7,888 nucleotides of DNA from Bacteroidales bacterium (lineage in GTDB: Bacteria > Bacteroidota > Bacteroidia > Bacteroidales > UBA12481), in the NCBI GenBank assembly GCA_028707745.1, contig JAQWAJ010000064.1, positions 1 to 7,888 of the forward strand. Reading direction: 5' to 3'. Numbering within the stretch: position 1 is the first letter of the stretch; each line of letters begins with the position of its first letter. The position numbers and the translations under genes were made by a program. Under the pieces are notes generated by a model. The model had not been told where the DNA came from and did not search any database. It worked only from the letters and a program-made list of their open reading frames with translations. Of the stretch, positions 5,859 to 7,888 are shown piece after piece.

Positions 5859-7316
5859 ATGAAATCCAAAATATTAAAACCGATTCTTTCTCTGGCAGGG
5901 CTGGTCCTTCTGATGCTCAGCATCACCGGGTGTAAGGGGCTTTTCGACAATCCGCTGAAGGATAAGGATACGGGTAAAAACATTACCGCGCTACTGATCG
6001 ACCGGAATTTTATCACCCTGAAAATCAATATACGCCTCGAGGATATGAGCGGAAACGCTGTTACTCAGGAGAATGTTCAAATCCGGTTATTAGGTGAAGA
6101 TTCTGTCAATTTTATCACATTTGCCGGTGAGCGGCAGGCCACTTTTACCACCAATTCAGGATTCATTGAAGTAGGTTGCGATCCTAACCGTGTGATCAAT
6201 GCGCAGCATCCTCTTGAATTTACCATTGTCGCCATTGGACCCAATCATGCTTCGATGCCTCAGTTTGTCAGTTATACGACTGATGGCGTTAAAAACCTTA
6301 CGATCAGCATGATATCAATAGGTGTTGGTAAATCGATGAATTTCGGAGGTTACAATGAGCCATTCGACATGACCTTTAATGGGGTTAAAAACTCCTCGGA
6401 ACTTGAATTTCTCCTCCCGGCCAGTTATCTCACTCCAACCGGTACAGATTACCAGTATGTTAACTGGTATCTGGCCGACCAGGCGGGAACTCTGATTTGT
6501 GATAACCTGACCGATAACAGGCTCTATTCCGATTATGGTGTTTATTTTCTATGTCTTACATCCAGTAGCTATCATCTTCCGAACTCACTGCCGTTAAAAA
6601 ATACGGGAAACGGCATCAACGGCATCAGTTATGTGTATTCGGCGATTCTGAGATCAGGAGTGGCCAAGTGTACAAACGGGCTCACGATCAATGTTGACCG
6701 GTCGGGTGGCGGTGATGGTACGGGCGTTTTCGATTACCTGATCACGTTCTCAGATGGAAGTACAAAGAACGGGCAGATCACCTGCACCTTCCCATCGAGT
6801 AACCTGATTGAACAGATTTATTATCCCGCGTCAAATCCTGCAGTAACGGTCGCCCTTTCAGGTGATGCTCAGTATGATATGTCACCTCCGGTGAACCTTT
6901 CTTCGGCATGCGGTGGCGTTGCTACATTTGTAGCTACCCCGAAAAGCAATCTGAAAGTTTACCGTATGGCTATTCAATACAAGTGTCCGCAGTCAGATAT
7001 CGGGATCGGATTATCGATTGTGGGCGAATTCAGGAAAACCGGAGCCACCGGCGACTGGACTTCCTTTGCGTCCATCGAAGGGGTATGCGAGTTACAGTTG
7101 GAACTGAATGCCGATTATGATTTCAGGGTAAACGTCGAAGGTGAATACCATAATTTTGTTCTTCCGACTAATCCTGCACTGGTTGAAGATGCTTTGAGGG
7201 ATCAGCAGAGTGCCGATTATCAGCTGATCAGCCTGGTTATCACCCCAACCACCAACAAGACAATTATTGAAGCATCTGTTCAGTTCAGTCAGGGAATATG
7301 CGATATCCTTGATTAG
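5859..7316 (+). CDS. Uncharacterised lipoprotein, probably envelope or surface exposed
   Basis: I do not recognise this 485-residue protein. It has a clear lipoprotein signal: basic start, hydrophobic core LAGLVLLML and lipobox SITGC with Cys25. After it, KGLFDNPLKDKD is charged; it is not a clean match to the acidic surface-export signal of Bacteroidetes, so inner-leaflet versus surface location is open. The rest is rich in beta-type segments, Gly, Ser, Thr and Asn with few helices, suggesting stacked beta-sandwich domains; LKINIRLEDMSGNAV (54-68) resembles the opening of an Ig-like or carboxypeptidase-regulatory-like fold. Besides the lipid Cys there are nine cysteines (107, 214, 232, 271, 309, 351, 376, 410, 481). 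No catalytic motif and no type IX sorting domain is apparent. It lies 33 bp after the barrel gene and ends at a strong terminator, so a barrel-lipoprotein partnership is plausible but unproven. Confidence 0.72.
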   Translation: MKSKILKPILSLAGLVLLMLSITGCKGLFDNPLKDKDTGKNITALLIDRNFITLKINIRLEDMSGNAVTQENVQIRLLGEDSVNFITFAGERQATFTTNSGFIEVGCDPNRVINAQHPLEFTIVAIGPNHASMPQFVSYTTDGVKNLTISMISIGVGKSMNFGGYNEPFDMTFNGVKNSSELEFLLPASYLTPTGTDYQYVNWYLADQAGTLICDNLTDNRLYSDYGVYFLCLTSSSYHLPNSLPLKNTGNGINGISYVYSAILRSGVAKCTNGLTINVDRSGGGDGTGVFDYLITFSDGSTKNGQITCTFPSSNLIEQIYYPASNPAVTVALSGDAQYDMSPPVNLSSACGGVATFVATPKSNLKVYRMAIQYKCPQSDIGIGLSIVGEFRKTGATGDWTSFASIEGVCELQLELNADYDFRVNVEGEYHNFVLPTNPALVEDALRDQQSADYQLISLVITPTTNKTIIEASVQFSQGICDILD

Positions 7317-7344
7317 ACGGTTGCCCGGTTACTGATAAAAGATT

Positions 7345-7391
7345 AAGGCTGCTTCCTTATCCCCAAAGGGTGGAAGCAGCCTTGTTTTTTT
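7345..7391 (+). terminator. Strong intrinsic terminator after the lipoprotein gene
   Basis: AAGGCTGCTTCC (7345-7356) pairs perfectly with GGAAGCAGCCTT (7372-7383), followed by G and seven T (7385-7391). The 15-base loop contains CCC-AAA-GGG, which could extend the stem. It ends the rightward unit. It lies between convergent genes, and on the minus strand the stem is followed by AATCTTTT, so weak bidirectional termination of the araA transcript is possible. Confidence 0.9.
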
Positions 7392-7415
7392 ATGGTATTC
7401 AGGGAATAACCCGGA

Positions 7416-7888
7416 TCAGATTCCTTTAGCCAGATGATAATAGAGGTCGTTCCAGCGGAGCTGGTTACGGAATTCATCGATTTTAGTGTCCTTGTCGATC
7501 ACCACCAGCTCAACACCTGCGATATCGGCAAAATCGCGGATATACTCAGTGGTCAGGTTCTGACTGTAGCAGGTATGATGAGCGCCGCCGGCATAGATCC
7601 AGGCGGTTGCAGCGGTTGCCAAATCGGGTTTTGCTCTCCAGAGTACGCGGGCCACGGGTAGTTTTGGCATATCATGAGGAGGCATGGCTTCGACTTCATT
7701 GACGAGTATCCGGAAGCGGCTACCCATATCCAATACCGATACATTGATGGCAGGTCCTGCGGCTACGTTGAAACAGAGCCTGACGGGGTCAGCCTTGCCG
7801 CCGATGCCCAGCGGATGGATTTCGAGAGAAGGTTTGCCATCGGCAATGGATTCGCAGATTTCGAGCATGTGTGCGCCGAGCTGAAGCT
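7416..7888 (-). CDS. araA: L-arabinose isomerase, C-terminal part (5' end beyond window)
   Basis: L-arabinose isomerase interconverts L-arabinose and L-ribulose in the cytoplasm, the first step of bacterial arabinose catabolism, and needs a divalent metal such as Mn(II). The visible 156 residues correspond to about the last third of a roughly 500-residue enzyme. The frame stays open to the right edge (LQLGAH precedes the first visible Met), so the gene starts outside the window. Diagnostic segments match the family: [47 protein letters not shown] with the histidine pair expected at the metal/substrate site, [16 protein letters not shown], and the terminal [10 protein letters not shown]. It is convergent with the lipoprotein gene and shares the intervening terminator region. 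No other arabinose genes are visible here. It appears intact as far as seen. Confidence 0.95.
   Translation of the reverse strand, partial: LQLGAHMLEICESIADGKPSLEIHPLGIGGKADPVRLCFNVAAGPAINVSVLDMGSRFRILVNEVEAMPPHDMPKLPVARVLWRAKPDLATAATAWIYAGGAHHTCYSQNLTTEYIRDFADIAGVELVVIDKDTKIDEFRNQLRWNDLYYHLAKGI

Noticed and set aside
7434..7884. Plus-strand frames opposite araA
   Set aside because: Antisense shadows of clearly conserved L-arabinose isomerase sequence.

Overview
The window most resembles a member of the Bacteroidetes (Bacteroidota). Start codons sit behind A/T-rich leaders without clear Shine-Dalgarno sequences. Several upstream regions contain matches to the Bacteroidetes promoter pattern (TTTG / TAnnTTTG). 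The coding content is rich in exported proteins: a lipoprotein, an outer-membrane barrel and a signal-peptide protease. This placement is inferred from style and not from a marker gene.

Left half (1-3099, all minus strand): this looks like one transcription unit read right to left. It holds a long-chain acyl-CoA synthetase (1159-3099), a ZnuA/TroA-type metal-binding lipoprotein (263-1159) and the N-terminus of the matching ABC ATPase (1-163, cut by the window edge). The synthetase and binding-protein genes share one base (TAATG), so they are probably translationally coupled. The binding protein and ATPase are separated by 99 bp containing short tandem repeats and two strong hairpins. Together the last two genes would capture Zn or Mn in the periplasm and drive its import; the permease must lie outside the window.

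Centre (3100-3455): a divergent intergenic region. It carries a G8 tract, a perfect-length 90-bp minisatellite (ten 9-bp units) and a duplicated CCCCTGCGAAAGCG palindromic-type element. Candidate promoters face both ways.

Right half (3456-7316, plus strand): three exported proteins with no confident family name. They are a secreted HExxH metalloprotease-like protein with a ComEA-like helix-hairpin-helix end, a small outer-membrane beta-barrel protein, and a 485-residue cysteine-containing lipoprotein. The last two are probably co-transcribed, and the run ends at a strong intrinsic terminator (7345-7391). Beyond it, convergent on the minus strand, lies the C-terminal third of L-arabinose isomerase (araA), cut by the right edge.

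The most unusual items are the protease/HhH combination and the repeat-laden divergent intergenic region. No CRISPR array, transposase, tRNA or rRNA was seen.
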